Below, piece after piece: positions 1 to 9,223 of a stretch of DNA of 64,000 nucleotides. Origin of the DNA: Defluviitalea phaphyphila (GTDB lineage Bacteria; Bacillota; Clostridia; Lachnospirales; Defluviitaleaceae); NCBI RefSeq assembly GCF_001466305.1, contig NZ_JWID01000001.1, positions 124,001-188,000 on the forward strand, written 5' to 3'. A program made the translations under genes and the position numbers. Every line of letters begins with the position of its first letter. Position 1 is the stretch's first letter. The notes under the pieces are model-generated. The model made no database searches. It had not been told where the DNA came from and worked only from the letters and a program-made list of their open reading frames with translations.

Positions 1-1009
1 TTTCATTTATATCTTTAATGGTTTCTGGATAATTAGCTACACCAATAGAAACTGTTATATTTATAGATTTTCCTATAGATGTTATAAAAGAATGATTTTT
101 AACAGCTATTCTAATTCTTTCCGCAATATCTACTGCCTTTTTAGACGAACAGTTAATTAACATAACTGAAAATTCTTCCCCTCCATTTCTTGATACTATA
201 TCAAAATCCCTACAATTTTTTACTAATATCTTTCCTAATTCTTTTAGAACCATATCTCCTACAGCATGTCCATATGTATCATTTACTTTTTTAAAAAAAT
301 CTATATCAATAAATAATAAAGATAATTGCTCTTTATTTTTTATAACCCTATTACAAATAGAATTGAAAACTTCATCAAATTTTCTTACATTGTTTAAGCC
401 TGTTAAAAAATCCTTTGTTGATTCAAGTCTGTACTTAGCTAATAATTCATTAGAAGCTATAATATATTCAATATATCTATATAATATAAAGCTAACTATA
501 AAGTTCATAATCCAAAATATAATATTCATCTCAATTAAATAATGATACTCAGGAATTAATATAGCCCAAGAAATAGTAACAATAATATTATATAACAAAG
601 CTGTATTAAGCCATTTATTTCTCAAAGTCTTAGTTTTATTTATAATTATAGGAAATAATATTCCTACTATTATCATATCTATAAAGGCTACAATAGAAGG
701 ATTTGTTGCACCAAAGTATATTATACGAAATATCCCTATTATGATACTTGTAATAATAGCTGATATAAAGCCACCAAATAATGCGGACAAAGTAATAGCT
801 ACACCTCTAAAATCTATAATAACATCTTGTATAACATTCACACTATATAACATTAATATAATTCCTAATATACTATTTAGAATCGCAAATATAATTTGAA
901 GTATCAAAGAAGAATTTTTATTAATTCTATTTTCTTTTAAAAAAACTTGATTTAATATGGCTATAAATGCAATTATTATTGATGCATTTATAAATAAATC
1001 TTCAATCAT
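1..1009 (-). CDS. Membrane-bound diguanylate cyclase (5TM receptor + GGDEF), 3' end cut by window
   Basis: Predicted to synthesise cyclic di-GMP from GTP in response to a signal sensed in the membrane. The N-terminal half (about residues 1-170) holds several hydrophobic helices, and the stretch DFRGVAITLSALFGG matches the LytS/YhcK-type 5TM receptor domain. It is followed by a GGDEF domain with DFLTGLNN near residue 200, FIDIDFFKKVND, and the active-site motif GGEEF. The start ATG at 1009 has AAAGGAG about 8 bases upstream. The reading frame is open to base 1, so roughly the last 30 residues of the GGDEF domain are missing. No EAL domain is visible. Domain calls are by motif. The sensed ligand is unknown. 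Confidence 0.85.
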   Translation of the reverse strand, partial: MIEDLFINASIIIAFIAILNQVFLKENRINKNSSLILQIIFAILNSILGIILMLYSVNVIQDVIIDFRGVAITLSALFGGFISAIITSIIIGIFRIIYFGATNPSIVAFIDMIIVGILFPIIINKTKTLRNKWLNTALLYNIIVTISWAILIPEYHYLIEMNIIFWIMNFIVSFILYRYIEYIIASNELLAKYRLESTKDFLTGLNNVRKFDEVFNSICNRVIKNKEQLSLLFIDIDFFKKVNDTYGHAVGDMVLKELGKILVKNCRDFDIVSRNGGEEFSVMLINCSSKKAVDIAERIRIAVKNHSFITSIGKSINITVSIGVANYPETIKDINE

Positions 1010-1086
1010 TTACTTCTATTGCTCCTTTTATCCATTTATATAAATTTACATTTTATCTATTAGTATTTACACAATATTTCTTCTCT

Positions 1087-1590
1087 TTAAAATTTTTCTG
1101 GCCAATCAATATGTCTATTTAAAATATCTACAAAATCTTTTAAGCCCTTGGCATCATTTTCATCAAATCTAGCTTTAATAGGACTATCAATATCTAACAC
1201 CCCTATCAACTTACCATCTTTTATAATAGGAATTACTATTTCTGATTTTGAAATAGGGTCACAAGCAATATGTCCTTTAAATTCATGTACATCTTCTATT
1301 ACTTGTATTTTTCTTGTCTTCGCAGCAGTACCACATACTCCTTTTCCTAAAGGAATTCTTACACAAGCTACTTTCCCTTGAAAAGGCCCTAACACTAATT
1401 CTTCATCCTTATATAAATAAAATCCTGCCCAATTAATATCCTCCATTAATTGATATAATAGGGCAGAGGCATTAGATATATTGGCAAGCCAATCTTTTTC
1501 ATCAGCAATTATTCCCTTTAAATATGTATTTAGTTCTTTGTAAAATTCTTCCTTACTATTAATATTTATTTTATCTGTTCCTTGAAACAT
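1087..1590 (-). CDS. msrC: Free methionine-(R)-sulfoxide reductase (fRMsr, GAF domain)
   Basis: A 167-residue single GAF-domain protein of the YebR/fRMsr family, which reduces free L-methionine-(R)-sulfoxide using cysteine chemistry and thioredoxin. The family signature is clear: GPFQGKVACVRIPLGKGVCG followed by HIACDPISKSEIVIP, giving the three conserved cysteines (ACV, VCG, ACD) of the catalytic and resolving set. Length and ending (HIDWPEKF) are typical. AAAGGAG precedes the ATG at 1590. It is a cytosolic oxidative-stress repair enzyme. It stands alone between a cyclase gene and a ferritin-like gene, so context adds little. Confidence 0.9.
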   Translation of the reverse strand: MFQGTDKININSKEEFYKELNTYLKGIIADEKDWLANISNASALLYQLMEDINWAGFYLYKDEELVLGPFQGKVACVRIPLGKGVCGTAAKTRKIQVIEDVHEFKGHIACDPISKSEIVIPIIKDGKLIGVLDIDSPIKARFDENDAKGLKDFVDILNRHIDWPEKF

Positions 1591-1733
1591 ATTTTTCTCC
1601 TTTCATTCAAATATTTTGTTTATAATTTTAATTATATAATACTTTATATTTTTTAATTAATTTTATTATATCATTTTATTTATAATAATATTGAACAAAA
1701 TTTATTATTTTTAAATATTATATTTAAAATATA

Positions 1734-1781
1734 AAAACCCTTCTTTACAAATAAAACTAATATTTTGTAAAGAAGAGTTTT
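1734..1781 (-). terminator. Intrinsic terminator after the ferritin-like gene
   Basis: A perfect 12-bp stem (CTTCTTTACAAA at 1740-1751 with its complement at 1764-1775) has a 12-base loop. On the minus strand it is followed by a T-rich tail. It sits just beyond the stop codon of the minus-strand gene at 1799. Confidence 0.8.
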
Positions 1782-1798
1782 ATATATAATATCAAAAT

Positions 1799-2239
1799 CT
1801 ATAAATAAATAAGTAAATCATTCATAAATTCCTGCTCTATTTTTACAAGTCTATGAGCTAACTCTATACTTTCTTTAGAGGCATTTTTATATTGATTAAG
1901 ATATCTACTTACAGATTTAATTCCCATATTACATCCATCAATCATTAATTCTGCAATTTTATCATCATCATTCTTTAACATTAATTTCATTTCTGTAGTA
2001 AGCCAAGAAAAAGTATTCACCATAGACTTAGGGTCTTTTTCTTCTTCTCCACATTCATTTAACATCTCATGACATTTATCTCCTATTTTAATATGTTTAT
2101 CATTATATTTATTGATAAGTGATTTAAGCCCTTTATCTTTAATATGAGAAATTACTTGTTCCATACTATTAGTAGCAGATTTACATCCTGCATTACATTC
2201 CCTTAAAAGTTTAATAGTATCTTCGTTCATAAATCTCAT
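1799..2239 (-). CDS. Ferritin-like four-helix protein (DUF2383-like), function unknown
   Basis: A 146-residue, almost wholly helical, cytosolic protein. Its pattern of four amphipathic helices, with LLRECNAGCKSA at the start and HRLVKIEQEFMNDLL at the end, resembles the DUF2383/PA2169 ferritin-like family. Those proteins have no firmly known reaction. Five cysteines (two in the CNAGC motif near residues 15-19, then KCHEM, NECGE and DGCNM) and acidic/His residues could bind metal, but no canonical EXXH di-iron motif is obvious. The start could be ATG 2239 or ATG 2230. The latter has a weak GGGATGAG upstream. A terminator follows directly, so it is probably monocistronic. Function is not assignable from sequence. 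Confidence 0.65.
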   Translation of the reverse strand: MRFMNEDTIKLLRECNAGCKSATNSMEQVISHIKDKGLKSLINKYNDKHIKIGDKCHEMLNECGEEEKDPKSMVNTFSWLTTEMKLMLKNDDDKIAELMIDGCNMGIKSVSRYLNQYKNASKESIELAHRLVKIEQEFMNDLLIYL

Positions 2240-2344
2240 CCCATTTCAATCTAGTTTTTAATATTAGTATAAAGATATTTTATATTTTTATTCAGATATT
2301 TATTAACTACTTAATTAGTATGGTAATAAATACAATTATTATTT

Positions 2345-3490
2345 TTATATATGCAATAAGTAATAGCATAAATAGTTTAAAAATTCTCTTTCCCTATTAT
2401 TTTTAACTGGATTAGATGAAAAATAATCCTTAATTTTATTAAGTCTAAAGTTTAAGGTATTCCTATGAATAAAAAGCTGTTCACTGGAGTTTTTAAAATT
2501 ATAATCATTTTCATTTAATACTGGAATAATATCTATTATATTTTTTTCTATTTTCTCATCTATGAATTGTCTTAAAGGTTCAAATATAGATAAAACATCT
2601 GTAAAGGCTATCCTAGAAATAAAAAAATCTGAAAGATATTCATAAAAAAATATCCCCTTTTTTGTTGTTTTTATATTATTACTTAACCATTTTGCATGAT
2701 AATAGGAGTGAGAATACTTTTCAAACTTATTTTGAATAGACCCCACATAAAATTTACTATTTATATTATTTTTAAGAGCCCATCTCAAATAAGAAGATAA
2801 ATACTCTTTAATTAAATACTTATAGTCTTTAAAAAATCTATCTTTATCAATTTCAAAAGATTTAAATATAACTATATCCCTATTATTTAATACGCAGGAT
2901 ATATCTTGACTTAAATGAAGTCCGCTTTCTTTTATTTGTCTTAAACCCTCTTCTAAAATTTCTATTTCTAATTTTTCTTCAAATCTAATTATAATGGGAA
3001 TTCTATATATATTATCTTTATAATTTAATCTTTTAGCTAATTCATATATTTCATCATTTCCCACATCACTTCTTATTAAACAGTTAATAAAAAATTCCTT
3101 TGAAGCTTTATGTTTATAAAATACTTGTTTGCTTAATTCGTATTCTAACATGGTTTCCAGGGACATTTTTAATATTAAGGCTATATTTTTTACTTCCTCT
3201 GGAATCCCTGTTATCCCTATTACTCCAATGATTTCATTATTAAATTTTAATAGCATATTAATACCGTTTTTTGTTCCTAGGTGTTCTTCATTGGGTTCTA
3301 CATAAAGGATTTCTTTCTTTTCTTCTATCATTTTATAGGATATTTCATGATATGAGCCTATTCTTTTTTTATTCTTACTGGCAATAATTATTCCCTTTTC
3401 ATTCATTATATTAACATTATAATCCGTATACCCTGAAAGATTATCTATAAAACGATTTGCTATTTCGTTAAAATATGTGAATGTATTCAT
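2345..3490 (-). CDS. CdaR/PucR-family sugar-diacid-type transcriptional regulator
   Basis: The 381-residue protein has an N-terminal putative diacid-recognition domain (residues 1-130, including IGSYHEISYKMIEEKKEI and the hydrophobic NEIIGVIGITG). A central GGDEF-like/PucR region follows, and a C-terminal PucR-type helix-turn-helix lies at about 335-360 (SEQLFIHRNTLNFRLNKIKD). CdaR proteins activate glucarate/galactarate/glycerate genes in response to organic acids. The gene faces a glycerate kinase, which supports that role. I choose ATG 3490: it has AGAGGGTGG a few bases upstream, whereas the ATG at 3511 lies practically at the predicted transcription start and has no Shine-Dalgarno site. 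Confidence 0.85.
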   Translation of the reverse strand: MNTFTYFNEIANRFIDNLSGYTDYNVNIMNEKGIIIASKNKKRIGSYHEISYKMIEEKKEILYVEPNEEHLGTKNGINMLLKFNNEIIGVIGITGIPEEVKNIALILKMSLETMLEYELSKQVFYKHKASKEFFINCLIRSDVGNDEIYELAKRLNYKDNIYRIPIIIRFEEKLEIEILEEGLRQIKESGLHLSQDISCVLNNRDIVIFKSFEIDKDRFFKDYKYLIKEYLSSYLRWALKNNINSKFYVGSIQNKFEKYSHSYYHAKWLSNNIKTTKKGIFFYEYLSDFFISRIAFTDVLSIFEPLRQFIDEKIEKNIIDIIPVLNENDYNFKNSSEQLFIHRNTLNFRLNKIKDYFSSNPVKNNREREFLNYLCYYLLHI

Positions 3491-3521
3491 AATCCACCCT
3501 CTTATAAACATTAATAATGTA

Positions 3522-3550
3522 AGTATATATTAATAAAAAAATAATAACAA
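3522..3550 (-). promoter_or_regulatory. Predicted sigma-A promoter of the CdaR-type regulator
   Basis: On the minus strand, TTGTTA (3545-3550) and TATACT (3522-3527) are separated by exactly 17 bp. Transcription would begin near 3515, leaving a leader of about 25 bases before ATG 3490. Confidence 0.55.
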
Positions 3551-3667
3551 TATACTATAATTTGCTTTTATTGATATATTTTTATAATTAAGAATTATAT
3601 TTTGTATAGTAAACACAATTTTTATTTATAATTTTGTCCCACTAGACATATAAATAAACTTATACAT

Positions 3668-3697
3668 TTGATAAAATTATCTACATAAAAATATATT
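3668..3697 (+). promoter_or_regulatory. Possible promoter of the glycerate kinase gene
   Basis: TTGATA (3668-3673), an 18-bp spacer and TATATT (3692-3697) lie 23 bases before the start codon. The match is moderate. The divergent region 3512-3719 must hold this promoter and any CdaR site. I see no clear palindrome in it. Confidence 0.4.
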
Positions 3698-3719
3698 CTA
3701 GAAGTTAGGTTGTGATAAA

Positions 3720-4862
3720 ATGAAAATTTTAATTGCATCAGATTCTTTTAAAGGAAGTATGAGTTCTAAACATATCGCTGATATTGTTTCTGATGAAGCA
3801 AAAAAAATATTTGAAAACTGTGAAATTGTAAAAATCCCTGTTGCAGATGGTGGAGAAGGAACTATAGATGCCCTTATATCTGTTTTAGATGGAAAAAAGA
3901 AAAAACTTGAAGTCACAGGCCCTCTATTTCAGAAAATAGAAACAGAAATTGGTATAGTTGATAATAAAAATTTAGCTATAATTGAAATGGCTAAAGCTGC
4001 TGGATTAAATTTAGTGGATATAGCTAAAAGAGACCCTAGATATACTACCACTTATGGAGTGGGAGAACTAATAAAATACGCTCTTGATAATGGTTATAAA
4101 AATATAATTATATCCATTGGTGGAAGTTCTACTAATGATGGTGGTATTGGAGCAATACAAGCTCTTGGTGGAAAATTTCTTGATAAAGATAAAAAAGAAG
4201 TAAAAGGAATAGGAGATTGTCTAAAGGATATTCATAGTATAGATATTTCTAATCTACACCCTAAAATTAAAGATACTAATTTCACTGTAATGTGTGATGT
4301 TAAAAATCCTTTAACTGGCGAAAATGGTGCTACTAGAGTGTATAGTAAGCAAAAAGGAGCTACTAAAAATATTGAAGACTATTTAGAATTAGGAATGCTT
4401 AATTATGAAAAAGTCTTAAAAAAATATATGCATCTCCCTGATGAAGAAATCCCTGGTGCAGGAGCGGCCGGAGGACTTGGTATAGCATTAAAAGTTTTTC
4501 TAAATGCTACTTTACAATCTGGCATAAATACTATGTTAGAAACTATTAATTTTGAAGAAAGATTAAAAGATGTTGATTTAGTTATTACCGGAGAAGGGCA
4601 AATGGATTGGCAATCAGCCTTTGGAAAAGTTCCCTGTGGTATTGGATTAGTTTGCAAAAAATTAAATATCCCTGTTATCGCAATTGTTGGAAGTATGGGT
4701 AAGGGTGCTGAAGATATTTATAACTGTGGAATTAATACTATTATCCCCACCATAAATTCTATAATGACCCTTGATGAGGCTATTAAAAATTCCGATGTTC
4801 TTCTTGCTAGTGCCACAAGACGAATACTTAAAGCTGTAAAAATAGGGTTAACTATGAAATAA
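3720..4862 (+). CDS. Glycerate kinase (GlxK/GarK family)
   Basis: A 380-residue enzyme that phosphorylates D-glycerate with ATP, normally to 2-phosphoglycerate in this family. Family landmarks are all present: MKILIASDSFKGSMSS at the N terminus, VADGGEGTIDA at 41-51, SIGGSSTNDGGIGA near 137-150, GAGAAGGLG near 243-252, and TGEGQMDWQSAFGK near 290-304. The length is normal. It is one of only two plus-strand genes in the window and is divergent from the CdaR-type regulator, the usual partner for glycerate and hexarate catabolism. AGGTTG precedes the start weakly. A strong terminator follows the stop codon. Confidence 0.93.
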   Translation: MKILIASDSFKGSMSSKHIADIVSDEAKKIFENCEIVKIPVADGGEGTIDALISVLDGKKKKLEVTGPLFQKIETEIGIVDNKNLAIIEMAKAAGLNLVDIAKRDPRYTTTYGVGELIKYALDNGYKNIIISIGGSSTNDGGIGAIQALGGKFLDKDKKEVKGIGDCLKDIHSIDISNLHPKIKDTNFTVMCDVKNPLTGENGATRVYSKQKGATKNIEDYLELGMLNYEKVLKKYMHLPDEEIPGAGAAGGLGIALKVFLNATLQSGINTMLETINFEERLKDVDLVITGEGQMDWQSAFGKVPCGIGLVCKKLNIPVIAIVGSMGKGAEDIYNCGINTIIPTINSIMTLDEAIKNSDVLLASATRRILKAVKIGLTMK

Positions 4863-4891
4863 AAATCCTCCTCAAATTTAAGGAGGATTTT
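4862..4891. terminator. Bidirectional terminator between convergent genes
   Basis: AAAATCCTCCT (4862-4872) pairs perfectly with 4881-4891 over an 8-base loop, with A and T runs on both sides. It ends the plus-strand glycerate kinase gene and the convergent minus-strand lyase gene at 4897. Confidence 0.9.
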
Positions 4892-4896
4892 TATAA

Positions 4897-7023
4897 TTAT
4901 TTATTTATAATTTCAAATTTGTTAGTTTTATTAGGGTTTTTAAATACCTCTTTACCATCTATTTCTAAATTAGTTCCTTGGTATAAAGCATATTTTACTA
5001 TTTTTTCTCCTTCTTTTATTACTGACACCCAATTAGCATCTGTTTTTATTCCTTTATAATTAATTGAGCCATTTTCTGAGTATATAAACTTTTCTATAAA
5101 TTGACCTTTTTTAATTTCAACTCCTATAAAGTCATTTCCCTTAATATGTTTTACTTCTAAAGGTTCATATTCAAAACTAGAATGTGGATATAAAACATTT
5201 AGAAAATACATATTTTTTTCTCTTTTATCATTTTCAATGCAAAGAGTTTTTAATATAATTTCTCTTATGTCATCTGGCCTTTGAGGTGTCATTATTTCAT
5301 TTATTACTGTTCGTTCTACATTATATTTTGCGTTTTCCGGAAATACAGGATATATGCTTAATGCTCCTGTACCATTTTTAATTACAAATGAATTATCACT
5401 TTTTTGTTTTTTTGCAAATTGTTCTCCATGTAATCTCCAAGTATATTTATGTTCCATATCACTTTTTAGTTCATCTAGTAAAATAAAGTATCCCATTTCA
5501 CTATATATTACTCTTCTTGCATTTCTATTTAATTGCATCTCAGGATAATATAATTTACTAGACTCTAATGTACAAAAAGTATATCCGTCTTCACTAATAT
5601 AATCTTCTACACAAGCAATTTGATCTTTTTTTACATCTCTCCATACATTATAGATACCCTTACAGTTTAAATCAAATAATTCTGGGTCTTCTAGGGTTCC
5701 TTCGTCCCATATTTTTTCTCCTACACATCCTGTATCATCTACTGTTATCATATTGTGCACTTTAGCTCTTGATGTCCTATGAAATCCTTCATCTATAGCT
5801 AATCTACTACCATATCCCATTAAAATAAAACTATTAAAATCTACATGATAATGAGTTAAACTGCGAGTTCTCCATCCATTTGCTAGATCTAATTCCCAAG
5901 ATTTTTCCCATTGAGCTTTTCCTCCTGGAGGACTTGCTTTAATAGAAAAATGAATTGCATCTTCATCCCATGATGAACGGATAACTACAAGTCCTAAGTC
6001 AGGGAAATATTTAGTTAATGGTAAATCTTTTGGGTGTTTTTCAGGAACTGTTTCATCATACCATATATATTCTAAAAATGCTTCTGGCATAATACCTGGG
6101 AATATTTTACTTTGATATGCTTCTCTAAATAAAAACTTATTTTTAACTAAGTTTCCAAACCATTGAGCATATCCATTATTATATTCACTTGCTATTTTAT
6201 AATAAGCAGATATGGAATTTGAACTTCTCGTATCATGAACATCCGCAAAATTTACATTTTCCTCCCAATTAGGAGCAGATTGATATAATCTAAAATAAAA
6301 TGTATTTTTTAAGAAAGGAGTATTAAAATAATCAATTCCTTCTTTTTGCCTAATTAAATCTGCTGCAGCTAATAAGAAATTAATAGCATATCTCCAATAT
6401 CCAGTTCCTTCATAATCACTACCATCTTGAGGCATCCAATTAAATACTTTATCAAAATTATCTTTAATCGTGTCTATCCACTTTTGAGCTTCTTTATATT
6501 CTGGAACTATAGCGTAAGCTGTAGTTAATAATCCTGTATAATTTATCCAGTTATGATTTTGCCAGTAATCTGTTGACCAACAATTTCCTCTATTTTCTTC
6601 TCCATAATTATACATTTTATTACCTTGAAGAATTAATTTGTCAAGGAATTCTTGCTTTTCTTCTGGTTTTAATTTATCTCCTATCCAATTATAAGCTAAT
6701 CCAAAACCAAAAAGTAGCCATGATGCACTTAAATCTACATCAACTAAAAAACCATAACCCCATCTTTCATATCTACAAGCTGTAAATATCCATCTTTTGG
6801 CTTCTTCTAAATATTGTTCTTGTTCAGTCAATAAATAAGCTAAACTTAAGTTAGCTGCTGCCATACCCATATATGTAATACTTGTTGGTGGATGTTCTTT
6901 TGCAAGTTTTTGACTTTCATACCATTTACATTGTTCTAATAATCTTATTAAGTGAGATTTTCTAATCGTTAATTTTTCATTACGCAATTTTTCAATATCT
7001 TTAATTAACAAATATTCTTTCAT
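4897..7023 (-). CDS. Heparinase II/III-family lyase-like protein, cytoplasmic
   Basis: A 708-residue protein with the two-part build of heparinase II/III-type polysaccharide lyases. The N-terminal alpha-barrel (to about residue 330) has WSTDYWQNHNWINYTG near 155-170, and the C-terminal beta-rich domain contains LTHYHVDFNSFILMGYGSRL (near 386-406). That segment carries the His/Asp signature of the family. There is no signal peptide (MKEYLLIKDIEKLRNEK), so it should act on imported oligosaccharides or disaccharides rather than outside the cell. The exact uronate substrate cannot be read from sequence. It lies next to a sugar-acid dehydratase/TRAP locus but has its own promoter. AAAGGAG precedes ATG 7023. 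Confidence 0.8.
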   Translation of the reverse strand: MKEYLLIKDIEKLRNEKLTIRKSHLIRLLEQCKWYESQKLAKEHPPTSITYMGMAAANLSLAYLLTEQEQYLEEAKRWIFTACRYERWGYGFLVDVDLSASWLLFGFGLAYNWIGDKLKPEEKQEFLDKLILQGNKMYNYGEENRGNCWSTDYWQNHNWINYTGLLTTAYAIVPEYKEAQKWIDTIKDNFDKVFNWMPQDGSDYEGTGYWRYAINFLLAAADLIRQKEGIDYFNTPFLKNTFYFRLYQSAPNWEENVNFADVHDTRSSNSISAYYKIASEYNNGYAQWFGNLVKNKFLFREAYQSKIFPGIMPEAFLEYIWYDETVPEKHPKDLPLTKYFPDLGLVVIRSSWDEDAIHFSIKASPPGGKAQWEKSWELDLANGWRTRSLTHYHVDFNSFILMGYGSRLAIDEGFHRTSRAKVHNMITVDDTGCVGEKIWDEGTLEDPELFDLNCKGIYNVWRDVKKDQIACVEDYISEDGYTFCTLESSKLYYPEMQLNRNARRVIYSEMGYFILLDELKSDMEHKYTWRLHGEQFAKKQKSDNSFVIKNGTGALSIYPVFPENAKYNVERTVINEIMTPQRPDDIREIILKTLCIENDKREKNMYFLNVLYPHSSFEYEPLEVKHIKGNDFIGVEIKKGQFIEKFIYSENGSINYKGIKTDANWVSVIKEGEKIVKYALYQGTNLEIDGKEVFKNPNKTNKFEIINK

Positions 7024-7111
7024 TAAATATCTCCTTTCAAAATTTATATAATAATTTTCTTTATCTTTTGTTAAATAATATTACTATAATCCTTTATTTA
7101 TCTTTTATTTT

Positions 7112-7140
7112 ATTATACTATTTTGACAATTGCATTTCAA
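7112..7140 (-). promoter_or_regulatory. Predicted promoter of the lyase gene
   Basis: TTGAAA (7135-7140) and TATAAT (7112-7117) on the minus strand are spaced by 17 bp, about 90 bases before ATG 7023. The 330-base gap 7024-7353 otherwise holds only the terminator at 7226-7267. No operator like the one at 12603 is visible here. Confidence 0.6.
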
Positions 7141-7225
7141 AGTATTATTTATAATTTTATATTTAATTCTCGTCATTAATCAAAATAATTTCTATTAAAT
7201 TATTTTTATACAATTTATAATACAT

Positions 7226-7267
7226 AAAAAAGAGGATACTTTATATTCAATAAAGGTCCTCTTTTTT
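7226..7267 (-). terminator. Terminator of the dehydratase operon
   Basis: A ten-base stem (AAAAAGAGGA with TCCTCTTTTT) encloses an inner CTTTAT/ATAAAG helix, with a T run on the minus strand. It lies 87 bases past the dehydratase stop codon. Confidence 0.85.
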
Positions 7268-7353
7268 TATATTTTATCCGTCTTATTAATACCTTAGTTG
7301 TATTTGTTAGGAATGCTATCAACATATATCAAATATACTTACATACTCGATTT

Positions 7354-9069
7354 TTATTCCATATATCCGCCTTTCATAGGAGAAACGGCGTGTTCAGAAT
7401 ATATTTTAAGTACACCTGAAGTATATTTTTTCTCTTTTGGCTTCCAAAGTTTTCTTCTTTCTTCTAATATTTTATCTATTTCATCCGGAGTTTTATGTTC
7501 CCCATTAATTCCTACAATTCTCAAAATTCGTTTTTCAATGTCTATTTCTATTAAATCATCTGTTTCTACTAAAGCAATAGGTCCTCCCTCAGCAGCCTCT
7601 GGAGATACATGTCCAATAGCAGGACCTTGAGATGCTCCTGAAAAACGTCCATCTGTAATTAAAGCAATTGAACTACCTAATTCTTCATCAGCAGATATGG
7701 CTTCTGTAGTATAGAACATCTCAGGCATACCACTGCCTTTTGGTCCTTCATATCTAATAATTACAGCATCTCCTGGTTGGATTTCTTTTTTTATAATTGC
7801 TGCTATTGCTTCCTCTTCACAGTCAAAAGGTTTTGCTTTTAGTATTGATTTAAACATAGCTTTAGGTACTGCACTATGTTTAATAACTGCACCTTCTGGA
7901 GCAAGATTTCCTTTTAAAATTGATATTGCTCCTTTTTTACTAATAGGATTATCAAAAGAATATATAATATCTGTTTGTTTTATACCGATTTTTTTAAGAT
8001 ATTCATCACATTTATCATAAAAACCATTTTTCTTTAAATCTTCTAAATTTTCTCCTAAAGTCTTATTAGTTACTGTCATTACATCTAAATGAAGATTTCT
8101 TTTTATTTGTTCCATAATCATTGGTACTCCTCCAGCATAATAGAAGAACTGAGCTGGCCATTTACCTGCTGGACGAACATTTAAAAGATAATGAGCATTA
8201 CGATGCATTCTATCAAAAGTATCTGCATCAATTTCTATTCCAAATTCATGAGCAATAGCAGGTATATGAAGTAATGCGTTAGATGAACCAGAAATAGCTG
8301 CATGAACCATAATAGCATTTTCAAAGGATTTCTTTGTCACCATTTCTCTTGGTTTCATTCCCTCTTTCGCAAGATTAACAGCCTGTTTTCCAACTTCTTT
8401 AGCCATAGCTAAAAGCTCTTTACTAGTTGCTGGCATTACCGCAGTTCCAGGAAGCATTAATCCTAGTGCTTCTGCCATAACTTGCATAGTACACGCTGTT
8501 CCCATAAAAGAGCAAGCTCCACAAGAGGGACAAGCATTATGTTTATAATAGTTAAACTCTTCTTCAGTAATTTTCCCTCTCTGATACATTGCACTATAGA
8601 CCCCAATTTGTTCTAAAGTCAGTAAATCAGGACCTGCATTCATAACTCCTCCAGTTAACATAATAGATGGTATATTTACTCTACCTATAGCCATCAAATG
8701 AGCTGGAACAGCTTTATCACAACTAGCGATAAAAACTCCTGCATCAAAAGGAGTCGCACCTGCATGTATTTCTATTAAATTAGCAATAGTATCCCTAGAT
8801 ACTAAAGAATAATTAATTCCATCATGCCCTTGTGCAATACCATCACAAATATCAGTGGCAAAATAACGTGCAGCTTTTCCTTTTGAAGTATTTACTCCTT
8901 CTACGACTTCATTTACAAAATTTAATAAATGAACACTTCCCGGATGACTGTCTCCAAAAGTACTTTCCACCAATATTTGAGGTTTAGATAAATCTTCAAC
9001 ACTCCAACCCATACCTATTTTTAATGGGTCCATTTCTGGAGCAATTTTTCTTATTTCTTGACTTCTCAT
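7354..9069 (-). CDS. IlvD/Edd-family sugar-acid dehydratase (YjhG/YagF-like)
   Basis: A 571-residue Fe-S dehydratase predicted to convert an aldonate to its 2-keto-3-deoxy acid. Shared IlvD/Edd features are ASCDKAVPAH near 120, CPSCGACSFMGTAC near 185-198, NAIMVHAAISGSSN near 252, and ITDGRFSG near 480. The usual first cluster ligand, in the PCNxH segment of IlvD, reads HPGSVH here. A cysteine instead occurs in DICDGIAQGH, a layout I associate with the YjhG/YagF xylonate dehydratases rather than branched-chain IlvD. No other valine/isoleucine gene is nearby, and the TRAP and FucU neighbours favour a sugar acid. ATG 9069 has GGAGGAA upstream. The TTG at 9087 lies before that site and is not the start. 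Confidence 0.85.
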   Translation of the reverse strand: MRSQEIRKIAPEMDPLKIGMGWSVEDLSKPQILVESTFGDSHPGSVHLLNFVNEVVEGVNTSKGKAARYFATDICDGIAQGHDGINYSLVSRDTIANLIEIHAGATPFDAGVFIASCDKAVPAHLMAIGRVNIPSIMLTGGVMNAGPDLLTLEQIGVYSAMYQRGKITEEEFNYYKHNACPSCGACSFMGTACTMQVMAEALGLMLPGTAVMPATSKELLAMAKEVGKQAVNLAKEGMKPREMVTKKSFENAIMVHAAISGSSNALLHIPAIAHEFGIEIDADTFDRMHRNAHYLLNVRPAGKWPAQFFYYAGGVPMIMEQIKRNLHLDVMTVTNKTLGENLEDLKKNGFYDKCDEYLKKIGIKQTDIIYSFDNPISKKGAISILKGNLAPEGAVIKHSAVPKAMFKSILKAKPFDCEEEAIAAIIKKEIQPGDAVIIRYEGPKGSGMPEMFYTTEAISADEELGSSIALITDGRFSGASQGPAIGHVSPEAAEGGPIALVETDDLIEIDIEKRILRIVGINGEHKTPDEIDKILEERRKLWKPKEKKYTSGVLKIYSEHAVSPMKGGYME

Positions 9070-9150
9070 GCCATTTCCTCCATTCAATATTTATTTTATA
9101 AATCTTTACTCTCTAAACATTTTCATATATTTCTCTTATACATTTTAAAT

Positions 9151-9185
9151 AAAGCTGCCAGCAAATTTAATCTGCAGGCAGCTTT
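9151..9185 (-). other. Intercistronic hairpin between mutarotase and dehydratase genes
   Basis: AAAGCTGCC (9151-9159) pairs with GGCAGCTTT (9177-9185), and a further imperfect GC-rich helix lies inside. The minus-strand tail is ATTTAAAA, not a T run, so it is more likely a partial terminator or RNA-processing/stability hairpin inside the operon. No promoter is evident between it and the dehydratase start. Confidence 0.55.
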
Positions 9186-9223
9186 AAAATCCCCGTTTCC
9201 ATTTAAAATAAAATTTTAATTTT

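Noticed and set aside
7354-9069. Branched-chain amino acid IlvD
   Set aside because: No ilv or leu genes nearby, the first Fe-S ligand is relocated as in YjhG/YagF, and the operon is for sugar acids.
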